Below are positions 24,111 through 35,700 of a DNA stretch of 64,000 nucleotides, piece after piece. Each line of letters opens with the position of its first letter. The first letter of the stretch is position 1. A program made the position numbers and the translations under genes. The DNA lies in the NCBI RefSeq assembly GCF_009389715.1, contig NC_052404.1, positions 11,895,756 through 11,959,755 on the forward strand. Reading direction: 5' to 3'. Source of the stretch: Phoenix dactylifera (lineage: Eukaryota; Streptophyta; Magnoliopsida; Arecales; Arecaceae). The notes under the pieces are model-generated. The model did not search any database. It saw nothing but the letters and a program-made list of their open reading frames with translations, and was not told the DNA's origin.

Positions 24111-24127
24111 CCCTTCCTCTAGCGCCA
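24111..24127 (-). other. Primer binding site of the Tat element
   Basis: On the minus strand TGGCGCTAGAGGAAGGG follows the 5' LTR after a 2-base spacer. It begins TGG, the complement of a tRNA CCA end. The tRNA was not identified. Confidence 0.7.
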
Positions 24128-24129
24128 AC

Positions 24130-24998
24130 TGTTGCTGGAAATTGGACCCGGGGGCAATCTTCGGTCGAGGAGAGGGAGCGACTGTTAGTCCTCACGGCGG
24201 GGCGGCGGTCTGTCGGCGGGCGGTGTCCTCCGTCCGGGGCGGTCGGAGAGAAGGAACAGCAGGTCCTCGCAGCGGGGCGGCGATCCGTTGGCTGGCGGCG
24301 TCCTCCGTCCGGGTTCCTGCACACGAACCGGTGGCCGGGTTCTCCGGCGCCGGCCCTCCGACGCTCAAGTCAGGGAGGGGGCAAATAGTGGGGAGAAGGA
24401 GATAAACAGTGATTTTTGGGTGTATGAATGTTCCAATTCCCTCTTGAGAGGCCAAGGCTCCCTTTTATATGCGGGGGTCGGTTTACCTGTGATGTAACAG
24501 GGCGAGGCCGTAGTACGGCTTGGCATGTTGTTCAGGTCGGCGCTCGGTCAGGCGAATCATTGCACTGATGTCGGCGGTATGGCCGAGATCAGAGACTTAT
24601 CATAGTCGACTAGACCCTGCTGGGTCGATTTGCCGTGGAGAGCTGGGGATCCGTAGATGTCAGGAGCCATGCTCATTTATTGTGGAGTAAGTCGGAGATC
24701 CGCATTTATTATGGAGTAAGCCGGAGATCCGCATTAATGGTGGAGTAAGCCGGAGATCCGCATTTATTGTTGAGTGTGCCGGAAGATTACAGCGGCCATG
24801 CGCAATAAATGCCGGAGGGGTGTTAGAGTACGGTCCTCGGACATCGGGATTTCTCTTAGGTCGGAGGTTTCGGGGTCGGTCGTCCTGTGGCCGAGCGTTC
24901 CGAGGTCGGACGCTGACTTCGGCTGTCCGGGGTCGGAGGTTGTATGGCTTCTTAGGGGCATTTATGTCATTTGGGGGGAAACTTTATTCCCCCCAACA
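24130..24998 (-). repeat. 5' LTR of the Tat element (869 bp)
   Basis: Carries the promoter for the genomic RNA: TATAAAAG on the minus strand at 24462-24469, with the 29-bp repeat array upstream of it on that strand. It is 11 bp longer than the other LTR because of a TCTGTCGGCGG-type segment near 24208. Confidence 0.95.
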
Positions 24999-25034
24999 GC
25001 CGGTTTTTGTACTATGAATATGAATGTGTCTGTA

Positions 25035-25385
25035 GGTTAGCCGAAAAATATTATTTAGATTTTTTAGCTCAAGTTCTATCCAGCATGCGGCACTAATCCT
25101 CACACTCTCTTTGTTGAAGTCCCGGCATCTTCTTCAAACTAAAGATTCAATTCCATTCAAATTTAATTTAAATTTAATCACAAACATAATGATCGGTCCA
25201 TGGTCAATATCTCCTAATCCAAATAGACAATGGACCGGATCCACTCTTATATCATTTGTTATAATTTAGAATTATTTGAATTCTTGGGTTTTATACAAGT
25301 ATCCAAAATTTATTCAGTATATAGTCAATTTTAGAACCAAACGTATGACTACATGAATCCTTGCCCATGACTGCATGAATCCTTG
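25035..25385. repeat. Diverged relative of the left-end tandem repeat
   Basis: Shares ordered blocks with the 1-665 units: TAGCCGAAAAATATTATTT, AATCACAAACATAATGATC, CCATGGTCA, TCTCCTAATCCA, ATATCATTTGTTATAA and ACAAGTATCCAAAATTTATTC. Identity is well below that between the left-end units. It lies just outside the Tat element. Confidence 0.7.
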
Positions 25386-26420
25386 CAACAGGAGACGAGC
25401 AACAATGATCGCTTGGCATAATTTATTCAAAAAAATTTCATTTTTTCCTCAATTCTTAGACCTGGTACCAATCTAGATCTTAGCCGCACACAGACTTTAT
25501 TATAGATACCTCGCATGTGATAATGAACTATTTTGGAGGGTCAACACATGTAGGACTACAGAGTTACCACTCGAGTATTCCTTTCAGGTTTTGGTCTGCC
25601 ATTTGAGGCGCCTCTTGGCCATTTCTTAGAGAATTAGAACCGGCGGACACTCGGTCTGATATCGGAGTGACGGCATCATGATGGCAAGAGATTTAAGCAA
25701 TTCTCGAGTTGGCACCATCCTTTTTGTGAAGATTTTGGGTTTCATAATGGCTAAAAGTCCTCCAGAGTTTCAAATTGTATGGGTTAAGTAACAGAAGTGA
25801 AGTCAACCTTGTTGCTGGGCTGCAATCCCCTCTGATGCAAATGAAACCCCGTCGTCCAACACCAGATCGAGTATGAGCATTCTGATGACTGTACCTTCTC
25901 AATTTATGACCAAAAACGCCTTCAAATCGCATTCGTACAAGAACTGAAAGCAGGAAACTCAGCCAATCTACCACTCGCACTCAGAGATTACTTAGCGCGT
26001 TACATACCAACAAACTACGTCCGAATCAACATATAAATTATCATCATATTATCATTAGATATTACATTGCAAATGCAGCTGCGGGCTACTGACGCACCCT
26101 TTCTTTTGGTCTGCAGCCACTTCAACCGCTACTACGCGATACGCTCGCTCTAATCGCACTACCTCCAATAACATCACAAACAAACGGTCAAATCAAAATA
26201 TTTAAGCCCCACCCCCATTCCTCCCCTCCACTTTTGCTTTCACGCCTACCAACCAAAATCCTTGCCTCGATCCCCCCCGCGTACCCGGACGGCACTACTG
26301 ACAACCCGCCTGAAATTGGCGCCTAGGGAAAAAAAAAAAAAAAACCGAAAAGACACCACGGTGGCGGGAAATTTGAAATCCCACCGCCGTGTCTGCAACC
26401 GTTATTGTCCCTAGGTAAAT
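25386..26420. other. Intergenic, includes expansin 3' flank
   Basis: No gene recognised. The open frame at 25693-25980 (minus) has no family resemblance. The right end should include the 3' UTR of the expansin gene. Confidence 0.35.
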
Positions 26421-28690
26421 TTAGACCCTGAAATTCTTGCCGGCGAAGGTCTGGCCAAACTGCCAGTGGGCCGGGACGATGTTCCAGGATGTAGAGGTAC
26501 GGCGGTCGCTGGCGGTGAGGCGGAAGGAGAGGGACTGGCCCACCAGCACGGCGTTGGACTGCCAGTTCTGGCCCCAGTTCCGGGACATCGGCATCCACCC
26601 GGTGCGCGACCCCTTCACGCTCAACCGGACGATGTCGCCGGCGCCGGCCACGTTCGTCACCAGCACCAGGTTGAAGTACTTGAACCCGTTGATGGTGAAC
26701 CGGATCCCACCCGGCTTCCGGCACGGCACCCTGTCACGGATCATAAAAAAAATACACCACCGGGACCAGTAATTAATTAATTATTAATTAATTATGGAAT
26801 TAAATTATATCTAATAGCAGTAGAGAGCAAGTAGATTGAAAGCCCGGCAGGCGCGTGGGGGCATGTGCCCAGTCGTCCGGCTCGGTCTCCCACGATTCAC
26901 ACGGCTTTGGGACGCGTGATGGAGCGGAATGACTATTATGCCCTTGCACATGGGAGGGCACTAACCGACGGTGCCCGGGGGGGTTATGGTCATTTTGGGG
27001 CAAAAAAACAAAGGGGAAAAAAGCAAGAAACGCGGAGAGAGAGTGTGCAAGGAACAGGGCTCTCCCCGTGTGCCGGTACCTCCAGAGTCCAGGCTCTCCA
27101 AAATGCCGTTTGATATCCAGTCAAAGGGTCAACGTGACAGCCATCAACGGTCCTTCGTTTCTCTATACTTAATTTTTTTTTGGTGGGGGTGTATACTTCA
27201 TTTAGTACTTTATTTTTTCGGGTGTAACGAGTACTTTATTTCAGAATTGATGGATATTATAGAAACATGCAACCTCGAAATATTTGCTTTGCTCGCTCTA
27301 CTTAAAATAAATAAATTAATAAATGTCGAAGGCAACGCTGAAAAAAATTATTTTTCGCAAAGAACAATTTATAAAAAACATGAAAAGTCATTTTTCTAAG
27401 GATTACACATTATAATAATTTTTATCTTTACAAAAAAATTCTTAAGTCGAAATAATTTGAACTACTAACAGAATACTAGTAAAAATTATTGCAATATAAA
27501 AAAATATGATAACTTTTAATAATTATACTTTTATATTAATACATTAAAAAGTACTACAATATAGCAAAGTTGTCTCATCCTTAAAAATATAAGAGTATCC
27601 AATAAACATTTTAATAATGTTTTAAAATATCCAAAAGTATTTTTTAAATTCAAAAATGTTTAAAATAGCTATTAAAAATATAACAGATATTTTATATATT
27701 TTTTAAAAAAAATAAAGATAATCTTTCATATACTATTTTTTCATGTCAATCAAACAAACAAAAATTATTTTTAAAAAATATTATATATTTAGATATCAAT
27801 TTTGTAGAAAAAAAATTGAGTAGATGAAATTCTTTCCCGCAAACGTAAAAAAGGTTGGTCTTAGCAAAAAAAAAAAAAACGTAAAAAAGGTTAAAGAAAA
27901 AAGAGGCACAGCGACTTATGAAAATTAGGTAGATTGGCGGTGAGAGTTGAGCGATTCCATCGCAGCCGGTAGAACTGGTCGACTCTTGACATAGAGTTCC
28001 AGGTGCACAGTGAAGCGATTAGATCCATGGTGGAGGAAAAGAAAGAGATAGACGGTGCAGATGAGATCAGGGGAAGAATAAGACGCCGTGGGGCGGGCGG
28101 TACGGACCTGCGGTAGGAAACGGGGACGATGCCGGCGCGGTACTCGGCGATCTTGAGGAACATAGGCATGGCGAGGTCGAAGTGGGGCCGGGGAGGGTTG
28201 CACCACCCGCCATTGTCAGAGGGGAGAGCGTAGTTGGGCGGGCAGAAGTTGGTGGCGGTGATGAAGATGGAGGGGCTCCCGTGGTGGCACCACTTAAGGT
28301 CCTCGCCGCACTTGATCTCGAAGCAGGCACCGCAGCTCTGCCCGTCGTTGAAGAGCGCCGTGCTCAGCGCCGCCGTCTCCACCCCGTACCCCTGGCTGTA
28401 TAGATTCCCATACCCACACGCCCCTCCTATGCATTTAGACCAAAAACCAAATCAAATCAAACGATCCTTGATGCCTTAGTCTTAGGCGAGACGATACGGA
28501 GGTAATGAAACTGTAAGAGGGAAATGTGGCTGTTACCCATGGTGCCGGAGGCGTCGCTCCCACCGTAGAAAGTGGCGTGGGCTTGCTGCCAGGGTCCTCC
28601 AGTGTAGACGCCGGGTATCCGGGCGTCGCCGAGCGTCAAGAATGCGAGCAGAGTCATGGCGAGGGTTGCGGCATTGCGGAAGAAGGCCAT
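26421..28690 (-). CDS. EXPA: Alpha-expansin
   Basis: Exons on the minus strand: 28690-28537, 28426-28108, 26730-26421; 783 nt, 260 aa, the usual alpha-expansin length. Residues about 1-23 form a signal peptide ([18 protein letters not shown]). The double-psi barrel domain shows [37 protein letters not shown] and the HFD motif (RPHFDLAM) expected near the active-site cleft. The C-terminal wall-binding domain starts [11 protein letters not shown] and ends [12 protein letters not shown]. Alpha-type features include the [10 protein letters not shown] context. Family role: secreted protein that loosens cellulose-xyloglucan contacts at acid pH during cell enlargement, without hydrolysis. The ATG at 28690 is preferred over one 36 bases upstream because it starts directly with the signal peptide. 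Intron 2 is 1.38 kb and very AT-rich at 27300-27880. No broken residue was seen. Confidence 0.95.
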
Positions 28691-29815
28691 TTTGGAGAGA
28701 GAGAGAGAGATAGAGGGAGAGGACACAATGAGAGAAAGTAGTGTGAGTGGGCGTGGGAAGAGAGGAGAGATTGGGGGTTGAAAGCAGGAGGAAGGTGCGC
28801 TACTTATGGAGTGAGGGGAGTGGACCGAGGGAGACGAATAATGGCAGTCCCTAAAAAGAGTGGCTGGGGTGAAACGTCAAAACCGTCAATATTAGAGGAA
28901 GAAAAAAAAAAAGGCAAAGGAAGCAAGGCCTGTTCCCGATAAATGTCGAGTCTCCAGGTTAATGCATTTTGATATGCCTTTTGATTGATTGAAACTGAAA
29001 TTAGATCGGTCACAGATCGATACTAACGTATCTATTGCTATATTTATTTTATTTAATAAATATAAATATGGATATAGGTATTAATTGAAAATATATATAT
29101 TAAATAAATTAGACAAATATAAATAAATATGATTTTTTATTTTTTAAAAAAATATAAAAATTATATGAAATTAAATATATAAATAAAATCGTATTTTTGC
29201 ATAGTATCTATATTTATATCTATTTTTTTGAATAGATAAAAATATAGATATAAATAGTGGACGGATATTTAAATAGATTAGAATGCAAAATTAGATTTGC
29301 GATCAACTTTTCTCTCTATTTTTTTATGCTAATAGCTGATAGATTCTTAACCAGCGGCTCGTATAATATAAATTGAATACATAAAAGAAACGATTCTAAT
29401 GTTCCATGGTTTTTGTTACCGAAAAAAATCGGCATGCTGGAAAGCGATCGAGACACAGGACGCCCAGGTGCCCATAATAGACGGACGAAGAGGATTAGAC
29501 CAGAGCGCGATCCACTGATCTGGAATCCATCTCCTTGCTTGCTCTCATCTTAAAGCTGTGCCTTCACCGATGGCACCGGCACCGGATTTGGATTTTGGGG
29601 CAAAGCATGCAATCCTTGTACGTAGCGGAAACTTCCACCAAAAAGATTGCACGCAGCTTACAAGTCGGCATTCACAGGCAGTGAGCACCGTATGTTTTCT
29701 CGTTTAAAGTGTGTTTATATTTCTTATTGGACTGTGATGGAGGGCAAGATGGATCGTCCTGCTCGCTACGGTAGGCCCATCCAATTTTAGCCAAATAATT
29801 CCTAGCACCGATTGA
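28691..29815. other. Expansin upstream region and AT-rich intergenic DNA
   Basis: A (GA)n run at about 28695-28712 lies in the expansin leader. 29030-29290 is AT-rich with many ATAAATA/TATTTAT strings and near-palindromic segments, possibly a decayed MITE. No gene was found. Confidence 0.35.
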
Positions 29816-29819
29816 GATG

Positions 29820-30870
29820 AGCCTCAATCCCACTGAGAGTCAATCCAAACTCGAACTTCATCAAGAGCTCAGCCGATCTTAGACATGTCTCTCCGCCGCT
29901 ACAAACTACGTCAACCCTTTCTGATACTCATAGCAAGGCGCCCCCATGGGACAAAGCCATGAAGGAAAAATTGCCGTGTACAAGCAGCGCACAATGTTAA
30001 GCATGTGCGTGCTCCCCCAAAGCGGACAATATCTTACTCTCCATTGAGCTGCTCCAACACTCTCCATAGACGACGTGCCCTGGTCAAACCCGGAGAGCTT
30101 CACCGAGCACACCTCGGAATCAGGGATACTAGACCGACTTCAGCACCCGACGAGCCGACCTTATCAGACGCCTGATGCGATCTTATCGAGCTCGATCTCG
30201 TCTACGGCCACATCCACAAGCCTGCCTATGCCCGCTCGCATGGCTGTATATTACAATGCCTCCGCGCGATGTTTTTCTCGCCGGCCAACGGCAGCCAAGG
30301 ACCATGCCATGCCGCTGTAGCCATCCCCTGCTACGACTATTAACACTTTACCGTTCACAAGAACGAACTGTACTGCGCGCCACAAGCAGGTTCAAGCTGC
30401 ACGCCATCTGGCTTAAAACTATTCTTCTCATGATGAGAACGGGTCATGCCTCCACCATCTGGACACCTCTACAGGGACTTTAAATAGCGCCGTCAGATAC
30501 TGTAGGAAGATTTTTGGCTCTATTAAAGAATCACTCTAACTTGAGCATCGAAAGGCTCTTACCGAAATCATCAATAAAGCTTTGTGCAGATACGCCATCG
30601 CGTAAAAGATGGCTCGTCTTCTTTTACAACTTTCTGGCAGCTACTCTGACTCCTCCGCGTGGTCATTCTCGGGCCAAATTTGAGCCACAACATGTTCATT
30701 TATTACTTGTTGCACCCTGCATCCGCGTGGTCATCCTCGGCCAAATTTGAGCCACAACATGTTCATTTATTACTTGTTGCACCCTGCATCTGTGGCCCAG
30801 TCTGTTTAACCACTTTTAATTTTAGAAACAGAAGTTCACCGGTAACAGCGATTGTTTGAGACTTGAGACC
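29820..30870. mobile_element. Degenerate LTR-like sequence
   Basis: Moderately GC-rich island in AT-rich DNA. GGGACTTTAAATAGCGCC (about 30476) followed by CTAACTTGAGCATCGAAAGG (30537-30556) matches the TATA-to-R/U5 arrangement common in plant gypsy LTRs. No flanking coding domain was seen, so it may be a solo LTR. Its boundaries were not resolved. Confidence 0.4.
30655..30789. repeat. 68-bp direct tandem duplication
   Basis: Units 30655-30722 and 30723-30789 are nearly identical: CCGCGTGGTCAT..., GGCCAAATTTGAGCCACAAC, and a shared end CACCCTGCAT. The difference is one T/C change and one missing G. High identity implies a recent local event. Confidence 0.92.
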
Positions 30871-32057
30871 CGCAAGTCCGCGGTCAATCCGTATTCATGT
30901 AAGCATTTAAGTGGAAAAGAGGTCCAAACCCCACGCGCGCACCCCTTCCCTGGTGCACTCACCTAATCCCGTACGGTGGTGCCTCCTCGGCGGGGCCAAG
31001 GCCCAGAGGATTGTTTCATGACATATAAATAAATAAATAAAAATCTAATAATAAAATATGAAATTCTCTATATTATCATAGGATATTTAGTATTCTCTCA
31101 AATTCAAAATAGTAAAATGAACAACAACTTAAGTTTGAAAATAAAAAATCAAAAATATGAAGAAAAAAAAAAGCTCTGATGAAAACTTCCGCAAGCTGAG
31201 AACACACAACTACACATATTGCTCTTGCTGTTGTTATGTATACACAACATATATTAATTTTATTTACATTAATTTATTTTGATTATGTTAATAACGTCTT
31301 GTTGATGCCTGCTGTTATAATAGCCAATGGATCGATGATATAACATTTTGAAATGCCCGGGCTTCGCGTCTAATTAATATCTTAAGAGTGTCATTGCTAG
31401 AACTATTTATCAAGACAATTTCAGTGTTGGTTTTTTTTTATTGGTTAGGCTCTGCTACCAACTACCAAGGCAGCTATCGGCGGTAGTTTCATCCCTGGGC
31501 GAGAGGGCGTTCGTAGGCCGGTGGCGGTGGAGAAATCCGGCCACGGCACTCAGACCGCACCCATATATGTATCCTCTCCGCACGGTTCCCAACCCTTCAG
31601 GCTTCAAGGCTCGACGTGTCCGTATTTTTTTAATTTCTTGGAGCAAAGGGCTCCACGTGCCCGTTGCAGGTTGCGTTTTTGGGGTGTTTAAAACCGTGAT
31701 TATTCTAAAAGCATCAGCGCGATTCGCGCCTGTGAAGCGCGGTACCTCCTCGAGCGAGCTACGGAGCTAGTCAAAAGGAGAGGGAGTGGTGGGGCAGGCC
31801 TTTTTTAACTCTTAACCACCACCACCAGCAGCAGCCAGCCAGCCATGTGAGAGGAATTATTGGTCGGATGGGGCTGCCCCCGCAACCGAACCAACTCCAC
31901 GTGCTTCCACTTGCTAGTTCTCACCCACTCCCTTTTCCTGTCCTCTCTATCTTCTTTCACCTCATTACCATTCCAAAGTTTCCTCCTCTCATCCCTGTTT
32001 CCCTCGCCAATGCAAACATTTGTACCATTTTGGTTGCTTGATCCATCTTTTGTTGGA
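30871..32057. other. Intergenic, no gene recognised
   Basis: Includes an (AAAT)n run at 31024-31042, a GC-rich patch at 31440-31790 with an open frame of 109 codons that matches no family, and CACGTG motifs at about 31652 and 31897. Confidence 0.35.
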
Positions 32058-32610
32058 TTTTTTTTTTTTAAGGTTATAATGGCTGCTTATACTACTCTAG
32101 CTTGAATACAATCAATAGAATCAAAAGACAAAAAATGACAAAACAAAAAAGGAAAGACCCCTTAGCATATCCAGAAGATTATGTCTGTGCTGAGTAGCAA
32201 AGGAGGCGACTCAATCTGCAATCTTGTTCGTCTCACGGTATACATATATAGTCTGAAAAGCCCTGCAGTCGCCCGCCATCCTCTAGATGTCATGCAACAG
32301 AGAGTTGTCACCCTTCCTCGGCTCCACCAATCAAATCCAATCGATCACAGTGGTTGAATCTCCCTCAAGCATGATGCACTCTGCCCTTAGCACCCATCTC
32401 GCATATTTAATATCTTCCTATGTTGCCCTTAGCTCTGCTTCGATGGCTGTCAGTCCAACCAAGCATCACCCCCCGCAGCAAACAATCTCGAGTCGTGACT
32501 CTAGATCATAAAACTCACACCTGCATTGTCTTTAATACCGGATACACTGCTGTCAAAATTCACCTTCAGTATGATGGTGTATCCACACTAATTGGGAATT
32601 GAATCACCTT
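32058..32610 (-). mobile_element. LINE remnant with RNase H-like domain
   Basis: A T-run at 32058-32069 marks the poly(A) end on the minus strand. Minus-strand translation gives KVNFDSSVSG near 32570, then HDSRLFAAGG and, in another frame, ARWVLRAECIMLEGDS and VIDWI. These are the D...E...D-type blocks of the RVT_3 RNase H found at the end of plant LINEs. Frameshifts and stops show it is dead. No clear target duplication was found. Confidence 0.65.
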
Positions 32611-34360
32611 CCTTCATCGGTCATGTTGGTAGGTGAAACAATTGGTTAATGGATGATGCATGCATGCCCGCATACATGCCACTTGGTCCGTCATTATTGA
32701 ACCATTGGACAATTATTTTGGATATATGTATTCGATTCATGTCAAAGGCCCATAAGCATGCTTACATCTTATTAATCCTTATCATGTCCTTGCGTGGCAA
32801 GCAAGTGATTAGAGGAGCACGGTGCAGGGGCAAGGAGGAATATGATTGGGAATGTGGGATAATCATGTCTAAATAGTTTTTCGAAATATTCCAATTTGCC
32901 TTTATCAATCTTAAGCTTTCATGCATATCAGCCATCTCATAATTATGATGAGTTCAGCCAAGCTATTAAATCACAAAACAAGAATATAGGTTCGTTGCTT
33001 TTGGTGTTGTGGCGTCAAGATCACGCGGCTTCTTTCCATGCGGTAATGACCCTAAACATGCCATATTTTGTCGCGTCTAGTTGTTTCATTCCTTTAATCA
33101 ACCTTCCCTCTTGCTTTTCTCCTTGCTTTAATCATAGGATAGGAACAACATCTTCTGCCTGTAGCCCTAAGTTTTTCACTGCACACCCCTCATGATCCTC
33201 TCTAGTCAAGAGCCAAGTGGAATTGGGTTGCATCTTTCGCACAAAGAATGATCGATCTTTCTTTCATAATGTTGACTAATAAATTGATCGATCTTTTTTT
33301 TTTATAATATCGACTAATAGATTGCAATAGCACAGATCTCAAAGTATTTTAAATTTTTTTATAGTCTATATATAGATTTGATCCAACGGTGGATTCGTGC
33401 GAGAGAAAATGAATCGCTCTTTTGTACGAAAGGTAGAACCCTGTTTGGGTTAGGATAGCTCTCTCTTCCCTCTTTTCCATTTCTAGCATCATTTCCTTAA
33501 CTAACTCCAGTCTTCCCGTCGTCTAATCCAAGGACGGAGAGCACAACAATGTCAACTTCACCGGTCGCGGGTCACATGAAGTGCAGTGTGACGTGATGGG
33601 AAACAACTGAAACCCGTGGTTTCGAGCACTGGCCAATTGGCGATGTGCCCTGGACCCCAAGACAAGGGCTCGTGCAACCCGGGCCCATCTATCTTATCAC
33701 CTGTGCCGTCATCTAAAATCATCTCCCAACGTCTCTTTTCCTGCTAATTTAACCGATTAAGATAACAAACCAACCGAGTTGTATTTAATTTGGGCTGTTG
33801 CTTATCTGAGAGGTGGGTGCCCAACTCAACCAAAGTTCAGACTAATGACACAGGGAGCATGGGGGGCTTCAAACATCATGGGTGGGAGAGCATGCATGTT
33901 CCATGATTCTCTATCCTTGGGTGTTCGCCCATGCTTCTTTCATTGCTAAACTTAGATATCGGAGCAAATGATTCGACTTAAACATAATTATCAAACATTT
34001 TAACTTTAATGCATCTAGATTTAATTCTCCATAAGTATATTATATGACGAGGTTGGAGGGTATCCCTGAATCCCAGAGCTCAATCCTCACCAATCTCAGA
34101 CAGCGGAAGCGACTGCTTCTCCTCAGAGGTATTGTCCGCTTTGAAAGAAGTTTCATAGTCTCTTCCCAACGCACGGTTTTGCCCCACAAAAGATGCCTCT
34201 GAAGAGAAAAGGGTAGCCCCTTTCATTTAAGGAACAAATCTCTTCGCTTAGATTCATGATTCGTATGTTTAGAGATGTAACGGATATAGAAAAGTTAGTT
34301 TTGATCAGAGTTACGCAGCGGGAGCATGATAGAGTATTAGATAAAGACTTAGTACCCCTA
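32611..34360. other. Intergenic, scattered repeat debris
   Basis: No coding gene. A short duplication of TTGATCGATCTTT with ...GACTAATA occurs at about 33248-33325. GAGGTATTGTCCGCTTTG at about 34126 and GCACGGTTTTGCCCC near 34172 look like a plant LTR end, but they are isolated. Confidence 0.35.
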
Positions 34361-35100
34361 TTTGTTTACGAATAAAGGTAGATTAAGTTTCGATGACGAA
34401 ACTCTTTTTAAAGGGAGGAGATTGTGATGGCTCGGTCAAGGCTCAGTCCGCTTGAACGACCTGACCCGAGCTTGGCTCAGCCCAAGCCCATAACAAAAAA
34501 AAAAGGGTAAAACAAAGAAGAAGACTCTATCGGGAGTCTTCTTCTCTGTCCGACCTCTAATGGGAGTCGACTTCCAAAAGCTAAGGGAGGCTAGCCTCCT
34601 CTATATAACCACCCCCACCCTCATTTAGTCCTCCACCTCAAGCTCTATCCTTTCTTTCCCTCTCTTTTTCTTCCTTCTTTCTATTGAGTTCACGAGACTC
34701 ACCAGAAATCATGGTCATCCATGCCTCCAGAGCTGAAGTAACACCGTGATCTTCCTCCCCTTCCCTTTTTCTTCTTCCCACAACTTGAAATCACGGTAGC
34801 CGACCGAGAAATCAACCAAAAATCACTCAAAGAAAAGTATCCTATGTTTTTCTCTGTTCTGCCTTCTTTTTCTCTTTCTAACCACCGCCGCTGTCGGCAC
34901 TCGTCGCTAAAACTCTCGGCCTTTCTCCTGTGTTGACCTTTGGCCGATACAAGAGCTCCAGCCGCCGACGAACTGATTGGGACTCAAGATCGACCGAGCC
35001 ATGAACCCTTATTCGGCCCTATTTTTGGGCTGATTTTGATGGATCCATCATCTAAGCTATAGTGCATTAGCTTTGAGTTGGATGGGACACCAAAGGTGCT
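34361..35100 (+). mobile_element. Gypsy-type PPT/3' LTR junction remnant
   Basis: GATGACGAAACTC is followed by the purine tract AAAGGGAGGAGA (34410-34421) and TGTGATGGCTCGG at 34423, the arrangement seen where pol ends at the 3' LTR in chromovirus-like gypsy elements. A TATATAA box lies at 34602-34608, within the presumed LTR. The right boundary was not resolved and no pol domain remains upstream. Confidence 0.5.
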
Positions 35101-35439
35101 GCAATATTATGTCCTGAGATTAGCTGGAGTAGTTAATGAAAAAGGATAATGTTTCATAGGTATTTGGTGTGCAAATATGACCTAATCTCAAAAGGGACTA
35201 TATTTGCAGGGATCAACCAACAAAAATACATAACTTTGCGTATGGTTTCTTGTGGGTGGTTTTTATGCCACATCATTAAGTCTAGAAAGGTAAGACTCCC
35301 TATGCTATATATTTATCCTTCCAAGCTAGGCTCCGCCTTTTCTTTATGAACATTGGTCAGCACCATCATAGAAAAGTTTTTAGGGTTGTTGTCGTACACT
35401 GATGAGCATTCCTAAACTTAATCATCCTTGCCCCATCAT

Positions 35440-35700
35440 CATTGTGTAGGGGTGAAAGTGGATCGGATAATATCCATCCAAATTTGTTTTCGTATCCGAA
35501 TCTATCCAGATATGGATAAAAATTTGAGCATCTGACTAAAAACATACTATTACTTTCACCATATACTTACTATTTGTTAAGATCTGTATGAGCATTCCTA
35601 AAATTTGTTTTCGTATCCGAATCTATTCAGATATGTTTTGTAATCATATTAATTTTTATAGATCACTTGTAAACTTTTAAGAAAAATAAATGACCATATA
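35440..35700. repeat. MITE-like repeat with internal duplication
   Basis: GGGGTGAAAGTGGATCGGAT followed by ATATCCATCC is a common start of dispersed non-autonomous elements in plants. TTTTCGTATCCGAATCTAT occurs twice (about 35490 and 35607), and GAGCATTCCTAAA twice (about 35403 and 35590). Confidence 0.45.

Larger units (their letters stand above)
12312..25003 (-). mobile_element. Full-length Ty3/gypsy Tat-lineage LTR retrotransposon
   Basis: Two near-identical LTRs (12317-13174 and 24130-24998) bound a 10.96-kb interior, and a perfect 5-bp target duplication GCCGG lies outside them (12312-12316 and 24999-25003). The reading strand is minus, so the 5' LTR is the right-hand one. Features in sense order: 5' LTR, primer binding site, gag-protease-RT-RNase H, second RNase H, integrase, a tandem array, an antisense spliced gene, polypurine tract, 3' LTR. 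The second RNase H, the absence of a chromodomain, the VDNGSS protease and the large 3' space with an extra gene are Tat/Retand/Ogre traits. Total length about 12.7 kb. It is GC-rich compared with its AT-rich surroundings. Confidence 0.95.

Noticed and set aside
31441..31770. 109-codon plus-strand frame in a GC-rich patch
   Set aside because: No family resemblance and no clear promoter or neighbours.
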